Made by a program: the position numbers and the translations under genes. From an uncultured Pseudomonadota bacterium (GTDB lineage Bacteria; Pseudomonadota; Alphaproteobacteria; UBA9219), in contig CAIQVS010000078.1 in the NCBI GenBank assembly GCA_903875345.1, positions 1 to 32,418 on the forward strand: a stretch of 32,418 bases of DNA, given 5' to 3'. Shown here piece after piece: positions 23,579 through 32,320 of the stretch. The stretch's first letter is position 1, and the number at the start of each line of letters is the position of its first letter. Below the pieces are notes generated by a model that had not been told where the DNA came from, did not search any database, and saw nothing but the letters and a program-made list of their open reading frames with translations.

Positions 23579-23753
23579 AACCCCTTTTCGGGCTTTCAAA
23601 TCAACGCCGTAGAAAAAATGAAAGGACTCCGAGCTTCCCCAGAAGCCTGTCACCGACAGGGTTCCCTTGTCCTGAGTGCGCTGTAGCTCTTTTGTGCGAA
23701 AACAACAGCTTTGTTGTGCCTGTTAAACCTTAACCCATTGAGAAGTATCGAAG

Positions 23754-24506
23754 ATGCTTAAAATCACCAACCTTCACGCCGCGATTGACGGCAAGGATAT
23801 TCTCAAAGGCATCGACCTGACCATCGGCGCGGGCGAAGTGCATGCGATCATGGGTCCGAACGGGTCGGGCAAGAGCACGCTGTCCTATGTGCTGGCGGGG
23901 CGCGAGGGCTATGCCGTCACGCAAGGCTCGGTCACGTTCAAGGGGCAGGATTTGCTGAAGCTGGAGGCCGAGCAACGCGCCGCCGCCGGAATTTTTCTGG
24001 CCTTTCAATATCCGGTCGAGATTCCGGGCGTGACCAACATGAATTTCCTGAAAACCGCGCTCAACGCCCTTCGCAAGACGCGCGGCGAGCCGGATCTGGA
24101 CGCGATGCAGGTATTGAAAATCCTGCGCGAAAAAGCCAAGAAACTCGGCATGTCCGAGGAGATGCTGAAACGCGCCGTCAATGTCGGCTTTTCCGGCGGC
24201 GAGAAAAAACGCAACGACATTCTGCAAATGGCGGTGCTGGAGCCATGCTTCTGCATCCTTGACGAGACCGACAGCGGCCTCGATATCGACGCGCTGAAGA
24301 TCGTCGCCGACGGCGTCAACGCCCTGCGCGCGCCAGCCCGCTCGATGCTCATCATCACGCATTACCGGCGCTTGCTCGATTACATCAAACCCGATCGCGT
24401 GCATGTGCTGGCGCATGGAAAGATTCAGCGCTCCGGCGGCGCGGAACTGGCCGAGGAATTGGAAAAAACCGGCTACGCCGAATTCACTCCGCCGAAAGCC
24501 GCATGA
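23754..24506 (+). CDS. sufC: Fe-S cluster assembly ATPase SufC
   Basis: SufC is the ABC-type ATPase of the SufBCD scaffold; ATP-driven dimerisation reshapes SufB-SufD so a cluster can form. The 250-residue soluble protein shows Walker A GPNGSGKST near residue 36, a Q-loop (LAFQYPVEIPGV), the modified ABC signature FSGGEKKRNDI, Walker B with the Suf-specific LDETDSGLDIDALK, and the H-loop ITHYRRLL. All catalytic residues are present. The gene follows a 448-base gap holding the palindromic repeat nest and has a modest GAGAAG Shine-Dalgarno. Only one base separates its stop from the ATG of the HAD gene. Confidence 0.97.
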   Translation: MLKITNLHAAIDGKDILKGIDLTIGAGEVHAIMGPNGSGKSTLSYVLAGREGYAVTQGSVTFKGQDLLKLEAEQRAAAGIFLAFQYPVEIPGVTNMNFLKTALNALRKTRGEPDLDAMQVLKILREKAKKLGMSEEMLKRAVNVGFSGGEKKRNDILQMAVLEPCFCILDETDSGLDIDALKIVADGVNALRAPARSMLIITHYRRLLDYIKPDRVHVLAHGKIQRSGGAELAEELEKTGYAEFTPPKAA

Positions 24507-24507
24507 G

Positions 24508-25191
24508 ATGAAACCGTCCGAACGCCATATCGTCTTTGACTGGAACAGCACGCTGCTGGACGACATCGCCTATCTGCACGGCGCGACCAACCATTTATTG
24601 ACGTTGGAGGAAGTCGAGCCGGTCAGTCTCGACTTTTTCCGCTCGCATTACGACGTGCCGTTCCGCCAGCTTTATTACAATCTGGGCTTGCCAGACGAGC
24701 GGGTGCAACGGCTGATCGACCGCGAAAACAGCACCTTTCATGATTACTATGAGCCGATGGCGCTGCGCGACGGTTTGCGCGACGGCGCGACCGAAATTCT
24801 GGATCACGCGCGAACGCATGGCGTCAAGACCTATATCCTCAGCAATCACATCGTCGAGCCGATCCGGACGCAGTTGCGGCGGCTCGAAATCGAGCATTTC
24901 TTCGCCGAAGTCCTTGCCTATGCCAACCGCACGACGCAATTCCGCGATATGACCAAGGGCGAACGCTTGCGCCGTTTCCGCGCCGAGCACGGCTGGAGCG
25001 ATCATAGCGCCATCATCGTCGGCGATTCCGTCGAGGAGATCGACATCGCGCGCGAGCAGGACATGGTCGCCGTCGCGATCACGGGTGGGTGCGTATCGGA
25101 GGAACGGTTGCGCGACGCTAGGCCGGATTACGTCATCCATTCGCTGCATGAGCTGCAACCCATTCTTGAAAAGGAAGGGTTCGTGTCATGA
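24508..25191 (+). CDS. HAD-family hydrolase embedded in the suf operon
   Basis: From the ATG at 24508 the product is 227 residues. Motif I is FDWNSTLLDD: the nucleophile Asp is present, but the second Asp of DxDxT is Asn, a variant known in HAD proteins of the phosphoglycolate phosphatase-like group (DWNGTL). Motif II is YILSNH, motif III the Lys in TKGERL, and motif IV IIVGDSVEEIDIAR. A helical cap lies at about residues 20-90. It is likely an enzyme acting on a small phosphorylated compound. It starts one base after sufC and overlaps the sufD start (ATGA), so it is cotranslated with the scaffold genes. No such enzyme is a standard SUF component; its role is unknown. Confidence 0.85.
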   Translation: MKPSERHIVFDWNSTLLDDIAYLHGATNHLLTLEEVEPVSLDFFRSHYDVPFRQLYYNLGLPDERVQRLIDRENSTFHDYYEPMALRDGLRDGATEILDHARTHGVKTYILSNHIVEPIRTQLRRLEIEHFFAEVLAYANRTTQFRDMTKGERLRRFRAEHGWSDHSAIIVGDSVEEIDIAREQDMVAVAITGGCVSEERLRDARPDYVIHSLHELQPILEKEGFVS

Positions 25192-26306
25192 CGCTTGCCG
25201 CGACTCTCGAACGCAGCCGCCACGACCGCGAAGACTGGCGCTACACCGATCTTGAGAAAATTCTGGCATCGTCGTTTGCGCCAAAACCCGCAGCGAAGGT
25301 CGCGTCCGGCAACGCCTCGGCAAAGCAGGCTTTGGCGGATTTGAACCTGCGCCGCGACAATGTGTGCCGTCTGGTTTTTATCAACGGCGCTTGGCAGGCC
25401 GATTTGTCCGAGTTCGCCTCGCTGTCGCGGGATATTGTGAGCGACGATGCGCGGCAAGGCTTCCGCCTCGCTTTCGCCGATCAGGCCTGTCTTGTCACCA
25501 CGCCGATTGAGCTGGTGTTTATCAACGATGGTCGCGCCGCCGAAACATCAACCACATTGACGATCGACATCGGCGCGTCGGCGAGTCTGACGATCACCGA
25601 ACATCATGTCTCAACCGCCGCTGCCACGCAAATCCTCGACGCCGAAATTCGCCTCGGCCCGCAGGCCAAGCTGGAACACAACAAAATTCTTCATGCCAAT
25701 ACGCGCGCCGCTCATCTTGCGCGAACGGAGGCGCAGGTCGGCGCAGGCGCGTATTACCGCAATTTCGCGCTGATCAAAGACACGAAGCTGGTACGCAACG
25801 AAATCGAGGTGACGCTGCAGGATCGCCGCGCCCAATGCGCGTTGAACGGAGTCATGCTGCTGCGCGGCGAGGAGCATGCCGACACCTTTACGCGCATCAC
25901 GCATGCCGCGCCGCACGGCACCAGCCGCCAGTTTTACAAATCGGTCGTGGCCGGACGGGCGAAATGCGCGTTTCAGGGCAAGATCACCGTCGCCAAGAAT
26001 GCGCAAAAAACCGACGGGCGGCAAATGAGCCGCGCCTTGCTGCTGTCCGATCAGGCCGAGATGAACGCCAAGCCGGAGCTGGAAATTCACGCCGACGATG
26101 TGACCTGCAGCCACGGCAGCACGGTCGGCGATCTCGACACGGAGGCGTTGTTTTATCTGCGCACGCGCGGATTAAGTCTTGCCGAGGCGCGCGCGCTGTT
26201 GCTGCGTGGATTCGTCAATGAGGTTATCAATCAAACCGCCGAATCCCAAAACCACGACGGCGGCATCCGCGCCGTCGCCGAAAGGTGGCTCGATGAACAG
26301 CGCTGA
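25188..26306 (+). CDS. sufD: Fe-S cluster assembly protein SufD
   Basis: SufD pairs with SufB in the SufBC2D scaffold and contributes to cluster assembly and iron entry. The 372-residue length is slightly short of E. coli SufD (423), with a brief N-terminus (DREDWRYTDLEKIL) then the right-handed beta-helix core and a C-terminal helical domain. Signatures are YYRNFALIKDTKLVRNEIEV, THAAPHGTSRQFYKSVVAGRAKCAFQGKITV, DQAEMNAKPELEIHADDVTCSHGSTVGDLD, and LFYLRTRGLSLAEARALLLRGF. The conserved Cys-His of the CSHG segment is kept. The start overlaps the HAD stop by four bases, and the end overlaps sufS by 14 bases. Confidence 0.95.
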   Translation: MTLAATLERSRHDREDWRYTDLEKILASSFAPKPAAKVASGNASAKQALADLNLRRDNVCRLVFINGAWQADLSEFASLSRDIVSDDARQGFRLAFADQACLVTTPIELVFINDGRAAETSTTLTIDIGASASLTITEHHVSTAAATQILDAEIRLGPQAKLEHNKILHANTRAAHLARTEAQVGAGAYYRNFALIKDTKLVRNEIEVTLQDRRAQCALNGVMLLRGEEHADTFTRITHAAPHGTSRQFYKSVVAGRAKCAFQGKITVAKNAQKTDGRQMSRALLLSDQAEMNAKPELEIHADDVTCSHGSTVGDLDTEALFYLRTRGLSLAEARALLLRGFVNEVINQTAESQNHDGGIRAVAERWLDEQR

Positions 26307-27585
26307 ATCCGCAAGCCCCGTTTGCGCCGCGCCGGGGGACGAATTGTTCGCCTGCGCCGCGCCGCGCATGTACGCCGTCGACCAATACCGCAAGGATTTC
26401 CCGATCCTGTCGGAGAGCATCCACGGACATCCTCTGGTCTATCTCGACAACGCCGCCAGCACGCAGAAACCGCGTATGGCGATCGAGGCGATGACGCGCT
26501 TTATGGAACATGATTACGCCAACATCCATCGCGGCGTGCATGAACTCAGCGTCCGCGCAACCGACAAGCACGAAGCAGCGCGTGAAACCGTGCGACGCTT
26601 CATCAACGCCGAACGCAGCGATGAAATCATCTTCGTCCGCAACGGCACCGAGGCGATCAACCTTGTCGCCGCCAGTTGGGGGCGCAAATTCCTGAAGCAA
26701 GGCGACGAAATCGTACTTACCATTCTTGAGCATCATTCCAACATCGTGCCGTGGCAAATGCTGCGCGATGAAATCGGCGTCGCTCTGCGCGTCGTGCCGA
26801 TGACGGCGGACGGGGATATACGGCTTGAGGATGTCAAGGCGCAATTATCGCCGCGCACGAAACTGGTCGCGGTTACGCATGTGTCCAACACGCTCGGAAC
26901 CGTTTTGCCGGTAGCCGAGATTGCGCAACTGGCGCATGGCGTCGGCGCGAAAGTTTTGTTCGACGGCTGTCAGGCCGTGGCGCGGATGCCGGTCGATGTG
27001 CGCGCGCTTGACGCGGATTTCTACGCTTTCTCCGGACACAAGCTTTACGGTCCGACCGGTATCGGAATTTTGTACGGCAAGCACGATCTATTGGAATCCA
27101 TGCCGCCTTATCAGGGCGGCGGCGGCATGATCGCCAGCGTCACGTTTGATGAAACAACATACCGCGAGCCGCCCTATCGCTTCGAAGCCGGAACGCCCGC
27201 GATCACCGAAGCGGTCGGGCTTGCCGCCGCGATTGACTATATTACGACGCTTGGATTGAACCGCATCGCGCGGCATGAAGATGAACTCATGAGCTACGCC
27301 GTCGAGCAACTGCGCCACGTCAACAGCCTGAAAATTCTCGGCAATCCAAAACATCGCGCCGGAGCCCTGTCGTTCACGATGCAGAACGCGCATCCGCACG
27401 ACATCGGCACGATCCTCGACCGCCACGGCGTGGCGATCCGCGCCGGGCATCATTGCGCCCAGCCGCTGATGGAGCATCTGGGGGTTCCGGCGACGGCGCG
27501 GGCTTCGTTCGGATTGTATAACAGCAAGGCCGACATCGACGCGCTGGTTAGTGCAGTTAAAGACGTGCGGAGGATTTTTGCATGA
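26293..27585 (+). CDS. sufS: Cysteine desulfurase SufS
   Basis: SufS removes sulfur from cysteine with PLP and hands it on as a persulfide. The PLP lysine is in FSGHKLYGPTG, the catalytic Cys in GHHCAQPLMEHLG, and PLP contacts include NGTEAINLVAASWG, HHSNIVPWQ and FDGCQAV. I chose the ATG at 26293 because AAGGTGG lies just upstream; this gives 430 residues with an unusual Cys-containing 25-residue extension. An ATG at 26368 would give the usual 405 residues, so that start is also credible. The gene overlaps sufD by 14 bases and sufU by four. SufS needs a partner; here sufU, not sufE, follows. Confidence 0.96.
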   Translation: MNSAESASPVCAAPGDELFACAAPRMYAVDQYRKDFPILSESIHGHPLVYLDNAASTQKPRMAIEAMTRFMEHDYANIHRGVHELSVRATDKHEAARETVRRFINAERSDEIIFVRNGTEAINLVAASWGRKFLKQGDEIVLTILEHHSNIVPWQMLRDEIGVALRVVPMTADGDIRLEDVKAQLSPRTKLVAVTHVSNTLGTVLPVAEIAQLAHGVGAKVLFDGCQAVARMPVDVRALDADFYAFSGHKLYGPTGIGILYGKHDLLESMPPYQGGGGMIASVTFDETTYREPPYRFEAGTPAITEAVGLAAAIDYITTLGLNRIARHEDELMSYAVEQLRHVNSLKILGNPKHRAGALSFTMQNAHPHDIGTILDRHGVAIRAGHHCAQPLMEHLGVPATARASFGLYNSKADIDALVSAVKDVRRIFA

Positions 27586-28058
27586 CCGACACGCTCGATA
27601 ACGACCTCCGCGACCTGTATCAGGATTTGATCCTCGATCACAGCAAGCATCCGCATAATTTCCATGTTGTGCCTGATGCCAATCGCGAAGCGCTCGGCCA
27701 CAATCCGCTCTGCGGCGACCGGTTGTCGCTGACATTAAAGGTCGATGCCAAGGGCGTCATTCAAGACATCGGCTTTCAGGGCAGCGGCTGCGCGATCTCG
27801 GTCGCCTCGGCTTCGATCATGACCGACATGCTGAAAGGCAAAACCGTCGATGAAGCCAACGCCCTGTTCCAGCACATCCATGCGGCGTGTACGGGAGCGC
27901 CCGCCGTTGTCGCGGTTGTGATTAGCGAAGACGACAACGACCGGCTTCAGGCTTTGGCGGGCGTACGGCATTATCCCATGCGGGTCAAATGCGCGACGTT
28001 GGCGTGGCATACCATGCAAGCAGCGCTGAAGGACGAGAAAAAGGTATCGACCGAATGA
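27582..28058 (+). CDS. sufU: SufU-type Fe-S scaffold / sulfur-transfer protein
   Basis: The 158-residue protein belongs to the U-type scaffold superfamily. The three metal-binding cysteines are NPLCGD, GSGCAIS and RVKCATLAW, and the LDHSKHPHNFH start is typical. The 20-odd residue insertion between the second and third Cys is characteristic of SufU rather than IscU. SufU holds zinc and accepts sulfur from SufS, replacing SufE. Its ATG overlaps the sufS stop (ATGA) and its stop overlaps the sufT start, so the three are made together. No sufE is seen in the window. Confidence 0.93.
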   Translation: MTDTLDNDLRDLYQDLILDHSKHPHNFHVVPDANREALGHNPLCGDRLSLTLKVDAKGVIQDIGFQGSGCAISVASASIMTDMLKGKTVDEANALFQHIHAACTGAPAVVAVVISEDDNDRLQALAGVRHYPMRVKCATLAWHTMQAALKDEKKVSTE

Positions 28059-28426
28059 ACGACACGCCTGAAATTATCGCTTTGCAGCCTGAAACCTTGA
28101 CGACAACCCTCCAAGCCATCGGCGAAAAGATTGTCGAGCGCCTGCGCACGGTCTTTGATCCGGAGATTCCGGTGAACGTTTATGACCTCGGCCTGATTTA
28201 CAAAATCGACATCAAGCCGCTTGAAGACGGCACGTTCGATGTCCATATCCAGATGACGCTGACGACTCCGAATTGCCCGATTGCCGAACAAATGCCGGCG
28301 ATGGTGCGCAACGCGGCCATCAATCTGGATGAAGTCCACGACGTCACGGTTGAGCTGGTCTGGGATCCGCCTTGGGACAAAACTCGCATGTCGGACGAGG
28401 CGAAGTTGCAGTTGAATATGTTTTAG
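28055..28426 (+). CDS. sufT: SUF-associated MIP18-family protein SufT
   Basis: The 123-residue product carries the DUF59/MIP18 domain: VERLRTVFDPEIPVNVYDLGLIYKI at about 26-50, MTLTTPNCPIAEQMP with the conserved Cys, and VELVWDPPWDKTRMSDEAK near the end. Such proteins help mature Fe-S enzymes, acting late in transfer. The start chosen (ATG at 28055) overlaps the sufU stop; the frame is open upstream but that is sufU in another frame. It is the last gene before a palindromic repeat that separates it from sufA. Confidence 0.93.
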   Translation: MNDTPEIIALQPETLTTTLQAIGEKIVERLRTVFDPEIPVNVYDLGLIYKIDIKPLEDGTFDVHIQMTLTTPNCPIAEQMPAMVRNAAINLDEVHDVTVELVWDPPWDKTRMSDEAKLQLNMF

Positions 28427-28484
28427 GAATTGGGGGCGCGTCAGATAAAAGGTAGGAATAAGGGTGAAGAAAGAACCGAGGAAT

Positions 28485-28594
28485 CCCCCTCCCGCTTGCG
28501 GGAAGGGTTAGGGGCGGGCAAAATGTTGATGCAAAACCAGACGACACCGGCCATCACCCAACCTCTCCCGCAAGCGGGAGAGGGGCTCCTCCGC
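28485..28594. repeat. Paired GC-rich palindromic repeats between sufT and sufA
   Basis: Two hairpins of the type CCCTCCCGCTTGCGGGAAGGG (28486-28506) and CCTCTCCCGCAAGCGGGAGAGG (28562-28583) stand about 55 bases apart, in inverted arrangement. Each is a palindrome built on CCCGC/GCGGG. This resembles a widespread proteobacterial intergenic repeat class and is distinct from the CATTCC-type repeats elsewhere in the window. It fills most of the 234 bases between sufT and sufA; no gene is seen there. Confidence 0.7.
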
Positions 28595-28660
28595 TCTCGC
28601 TTCAAAGCGTATTCTCTACGATTAGGCTGATGCAGCCCTCTGGAAACACGGAACCCACCC

Positions 28661-29068
28661 ATGTCGCTTGATCACGTCTCAGGACCGGAAAACCACAATC
28701 CCGCACCGCCCTCCGGCGGCGCGATCCTGACGATCACGCCCGCCGCCGCCGAACGCATTAATGTCCTGCTGCGGAAAAAGATTCCGCAGCCGGAAGCGGT
28801 GCTGGTGTCGGTGACGAGCAAGGGATGCTCCGGCCACAGCTATGATTTGCAATATCTCGACCGCCTGTCCGACAAGCCGCCCTTCGCCGACGTGATCACC
28901 GAACATGGCGTGACGGTCGTCGTCGATCCGAAGGCGACGCTCTATATCGTCGGCTCGGTCATGGATTACAAGGAAAGCCCCACCCGCTCCGGCTTCGATT
29001 TCATCAATCCGAACGAAACCGGACGTTGCGGCTGCGGCGAGAGTTTCACGGTTGACCAGAAACCATGA
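28661..29068 (+). CDS. sufA: A-type Fe-S carrier protein SufA/IscA-like
   Basis: The 135-residue protein has a 20-residue variable start followed by the A-type carrier fold: LTITPAAAERINVLLRKK, SVTSKGCSGHSYDLQYL, VVDPKATLYIVGSVMDY, and the C-terminal RCGCGESF. The three conserved cysteines (GCSGHSY and CGCGES) bind an iron or a cluster and pass it to target proteins. It completes the suf pathway even though it stands behind a palindromic repeat. Its stop overlaps the start of the next gene (ATGA). Confidence 0.94.
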   Translation: MSLDHVSGPENHNPAPPSGGAILTITPAAAERINVLLRKKIPQPEAVLVSVTSKGCSGHSYDLQYLDRLSDKPPFADVITEHGVTVVVDPKATLYIVGSVMDYKESPTRSGFDFINPNETGRCGCGESFTVDQKP

Positions 29069-29586
29069 ACCTTACGTGCCACATATTGGCCTTCCTCGCC
29101 CTTTATTTTGTCTGGTCCGGAGATGCCGTGGCTGATACGTATCACTTGCTGCCCGTCGCCAGCGAAAATTTGAATGAAGAAGACGTCAAATTGCCCACCG
29201 ATCTGCCCTCAGAACGGACATTGCTGATCCTCGCCTTTCAGCGCGAGCAACAGGACAATATTGACACTTGGATCAACGGCATGGCGCTGCGCCAAAGCAA
29301 CCTGCCTTGGCTTGAACTTCCGGTTATCGATAATCCGGGACTGCTGGGGCGCTGGTTCATTAATTCCGGCATGCGCAACGGGATTCCCGATACCGACATG
29401 CGTTCCCATGTCGTGAGTCTTTACACCGATAAAGCAGCGTTCTTGTCGGCTCTCGGCATCGTCGATGAGAAGTACTGCTACGCGTTGGTCGTTGACCGGT
29501 CTGGCCGCGTTCTGGAAAATGTGCGGGGAGATTATACCGCCGAAGGCGCGAAAAAGATTTTGCGTAAATTGAATAGCGAAGAATGA
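29065..29586 (+). CDS. Exported thioredoxin-like protein coupled to sufA
   Basis: The 173-residue protein has a Sec signal peptide (MNLTCHILAFLALYFVWSGDAVA). The mature domain reads as a thioredoxin-like fold of the ATP10/DUF4174 kind: LLILAFQREQQDNIDTWI at the first strand-helix, WLELPVIDNPGLLGRWFINSGMRNGIPDTDMRSHVVSLYTDKAAF, then CYALVVDRSGRVLENVRGDYTAEGA near the end. There is no CxxC, so it is probably not a disulfide reductase. The gene overlaps sufA by four bases, which couples an exported protein to cytosolic cluster assembly. The nature of the link is unknown. The exact family name is not certain. Confidence 0.7.
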   Translation: MNLTCHILAFLALYFVWSGDAVADTYHLLPVASENLNEEDVKLPTDLPSERTLLILAFQREQQDNIDTWINGMALRQSNLPWLELPVIDNPGLLGRWFINSGMRNGIPDTDMRSHVVSLYTDKAAFLSALGIVDEKYCYALVVDRSGRVLENVRGDYTAEGAKKILRKLNSEE

Positions 29587-29649
29587 GATCGCCACACTTT
29601 GTTAACATTCACCTGCTGAAGTCTCATGGTCGTATGTGAGGACCAAGTC

Positions 29650-32265
29650 ATGAAAAAGCCCGTTGACGTTTTTCTTTCGGACTATACCGTTCCTGATTTC
29701 CTGATCGATCATGTCGATCTGGATATCGATATTCGCGGCGATCATGCCCGCGTCACATCGAGCCTGAAACTTCACCGCAATCCGGCAAGTAAAAAGAAAT
29801 CCGCGCCGTTGTTCCTGAACGGCGAGAGTCAGCATATTCTCGGCGTCGTGCTGAATGGCCGCGTGCTTAGCGCACGCGATTACAAACTGACCGCGCAGGG
29901 GCTCACTATCCCCGATATGCCCGCCAAGGCGGTGCTGGAGATCGCCAGCACTCATAACCCCTATGCCAACACTGCTTTATCCGGCCTCTATGCCGCCGGT
30001 CCTATGCTGAACACGCAATGCGAAGCCGAAGGTTTCCGCCGCATCACCTATTACCCCGACCGTCCCGACGTGATGGCGAAGTTCCGCGTCACGATCCACG
30101 CCGACAAAACGAAATTTCCGGTGTTGCTGGCGAACGGCAATCTGATCGGCAAGGGCTCTGAACGCGGCGGCCGACACTTCGCCGTCTGGGAAGACCCGTT
30201 TCCTAAGCCCTGCTATCTGTTCGCGATGGTAGCGGGCAAACTGGACAAGGTTAACGATCATTTTCGCACCCGATCGGGTCGCAAGGTTTTGATCGAGATT
30301 TACGTCGAGCCGGGCAAGAAAAACGAAACTGGATTCGCGCTCGTGGCGCTGAAAAAGGCGATGCGGTGGGATGAGCAACGCTTTGGTCTCGAATACGATC
30401 TCGACCGCTTCATGATCGTCGCGACGCCGTTCTTTAACATGGGCGCAATGGAGAACAAGGGGCTCAACATCTTTAACGACGCTTGCGTCCTTGGCCGCGT
30501 CGAGACCGCAACCGACGCGACAATTAGTTTTATCGAACGCGTCGTCGCGCATGAATATTTCCACAACTGGACGGGCGATCGTATCACCTGCCGCGACTGG
30601 TTTCAGTTGAGTTTGAAAGAAGGCTTGACCGTCTTTCGCGAACAGGAATTTATGGGCGCTATGAACTCCGTCGCCGTCGAACGGTTGGACAGCGTACGCG
30701 ATCTACGTCGCTCGCAGTTCGCCGAAGATGCGGGGGCCATGGCGCACCCCGTCCGTCCTGACCGTTATCAGGCCATCGACAATTTCTATACCGCGACCGT
30801 GTACGACAAGGGCTCGGAAGTCGTGCGCATGATCCAGACTCTCGTCGGCATCGACAGATTTAATCGTGGCATGAAGCTGTATGTCAAACGGCATGACGGG
30901 CAAGCCGTCACCTGCGACGATTTCGTCCGCGCCATGGCCGACGCCAATAGAATCGACCTGTCGCAATTCATGAACTGGTATCGACAAGCGGGAACGCCCG
31001 TGATCAAGGCCACGAGCCGTTACGACGCGAAAGCCAAGGTTTTGCGCCTGACGCTGCGCCAATCGACTCCGCCGACGCCCGAACAGAAAACCAAGAAGCC
31101 GTTGCATATTCCGTTTGCGGTCGGATTGCTTAATGAACAGGGGCGCGAGATTTTGCCAACGCAAATTCTGTCGATCAAAAAGCCGCGCCAAGAATTTGTT
31201 TTCCGCAACATTCCGAGCAAGCCGATTGTTTCTCTGCTGCGCGATTTTTCGGCTCCGGTACGGCTGGACTATGCGGCGACGGATGACGAATTATTATTAC
31301 TGCTCGCGCACGACACGGATGCGTTCAACCGTTGGGAAGCCAGCGTTAAACTGCTGACCAAATATCTGCTGCTGCTCGCCGACGGCAAGAAACCTGCGGC
31401 CAACGCTCTGGCGAAATTAACGGCGGCGCTCGGCTCGGTTCTGCGCGACGCGAAAACCGACGCCGCTTTCAAGGCGATGACCCTCGCGCTGCCAAGCGAA
31501 GGCGAGCTTGGCCTGACACTGAACGCCGCCGGACGGAAGATCGATCCCGATGCGCTGATCGCGGCGCGCAAGACGATGATCAAAATGATCGCAACAGCAT
31601 TACGGGATGATTTCGCTTCGGCTTTTGTCAAGCTTGCAAAACTCAGCCCCTCGGCCACCGACGGCGCGAGCATGGGCAAGCGTAGCCTAAAAAACCTGTG
31701 TCTGTATTATCGCGCCGTCTCGGACGACAAAACCATACTGGATCAGGTTTTCCGGCAAGCGACGGAATCCGGAAACATGACCGACCGCATCGCCGCGCTC
31801 GGCATTCTGGCGGAGAAAGATACGCCGCTGCGCGCCAAAGCTCTGGCGAAGTTCGAAAAAGACTGGAAGGCGATGCCGACCGTCATGGACAAATGGCTGG
31901 CCTTGCAAGCGGGGGCGAAACGCGCGGGCGTTCTGAAGGACGCGCAGCGCCTAATGAAACATCCGGCCTTCGACATCACGAATCCGAACCGCGTCTCGGC
32001 CTTGATTGGCGCGTTCGCGGGGAACATCGCCGGATTTCATGCCAAGGACGGCGCTGGATACCGTTTTATCGCCGACATGATTTTGCGCATCGATCCAATC
32101 AATCCGCACAAGGCGTCCGCCCTTACGAAGGCCTTCGCCCGTTGGCGCGATTACGAACCCAAACGGCAGAAGCTGATGCAACGCGAACTGAAACGCCTCG
32201 CGGCACAGAAAACCCTCTCGGCCAACACGCGCGAGATTGTGGTCAAGAGTTTGAAATCACTTTGA
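29650..32265 (+). CDS. pepN: Aminopeptidase N, M1 family
   Basis: PepN removes N-terminal residues from cytosolic peptides. The 871-residue product from the ATG at 29650, six bases after a GAGGA Shine-Dalgarno, matches E. coli PepN (870). The exopeptidase motif GAMEN is at residues 265-269. The zinc site is HEYFH (His301, Glu302, His305) with Glu324 in LKEGLT. A four-domain layout is typical: N-terminal beta domain, catalytic domain (to about 450), a small beta domain (about 450-550) and a helical C-terminus. No signal peptide. It starts 63 bases after the thioredoxin-like gene, so cotranscription with the suf operon is possible but not shown. Confidence 0.96.
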   Translation: MKKPVDVFLSDYTVPDFLIDHVDLDIDIRGDHARVTSSLKLHRNPASKKKSAPLFLNGESQHILGVVLNGRVLSARDYKLTAQGLTIPDMPAKAVLEIASTHNPYANTALSGLYAAGPMLNTQCEAEGFRRITYYPDRPDVMAKFRVTIHADKTKFPVLLANGNLIGKGSERGGRHFAVWEDPFPKPCYLFAMVAGKLDKVNDHFRTRSGRKVLIEIYVEPGKKNETGFALVALKKAMRWDEQRFGLEYDLDRFMIVATPFFNMGAMENKGLNIFNDACVLGRVETATDATISFIERVVAHEYFHNWTGDRITCRDWFQLSLKEGLTVFREQEFMGAMNSVAVERLDSVRDLRRSQFAEDAGAMAHPVRPDRYQAIDNFYTATVYDKGSEVVRMIQTLVGIDRFNRGMKLYVKRHDGQAVTCDDFVRAMADANRIDLSQFMNWYRQAGTPVIKATSRYDAKAKVLRLTLRQSTPPTPEQKTKKPLHIPFAVGLLNEQGREILPTQILSIKKPRQEFVFRNIPSKPIVSLLRDFSAPVRLDYAATDDELLLLLAHDTDAFNRWEASVKLLTKYLLLLADGKKPAANALAKLTAALGSVLRDAKTDAAFKAMTLALPSEGELGLTLNAAGRKIDPDALIAARKTMIKMIATALRDDFASAFVKLAKLSPSATDGASMGKRSLKNLCLYYRAVSDDKTILDQVFRQATESGNMTDRIAALGILAEKDTPLRAKALAKFEKDWKAMPTVMDKWLALQAGAKRAGVLKDAQRLMKHPAFDITNPNRVSALIGAFAGNIAGFHAKDGAGYRFIADMILRIDPINPHKASALTKAFARWRDYEPKRQKLMQRELKRLAAQKTLSANTREIVVKSLKSL

Positions 32266-32320
32266 AATTCATTGATACTTACCACCCCATGATTTTTAGT
32301 GGATATGGGATTTTGAGGGA

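Noticed and set aside
23302-23733. A 143-codon protein gene between sufB and sufC
   Set aside because: Most of it is translation of the palindromic repeat; only the first 30 codons could be a remnant.
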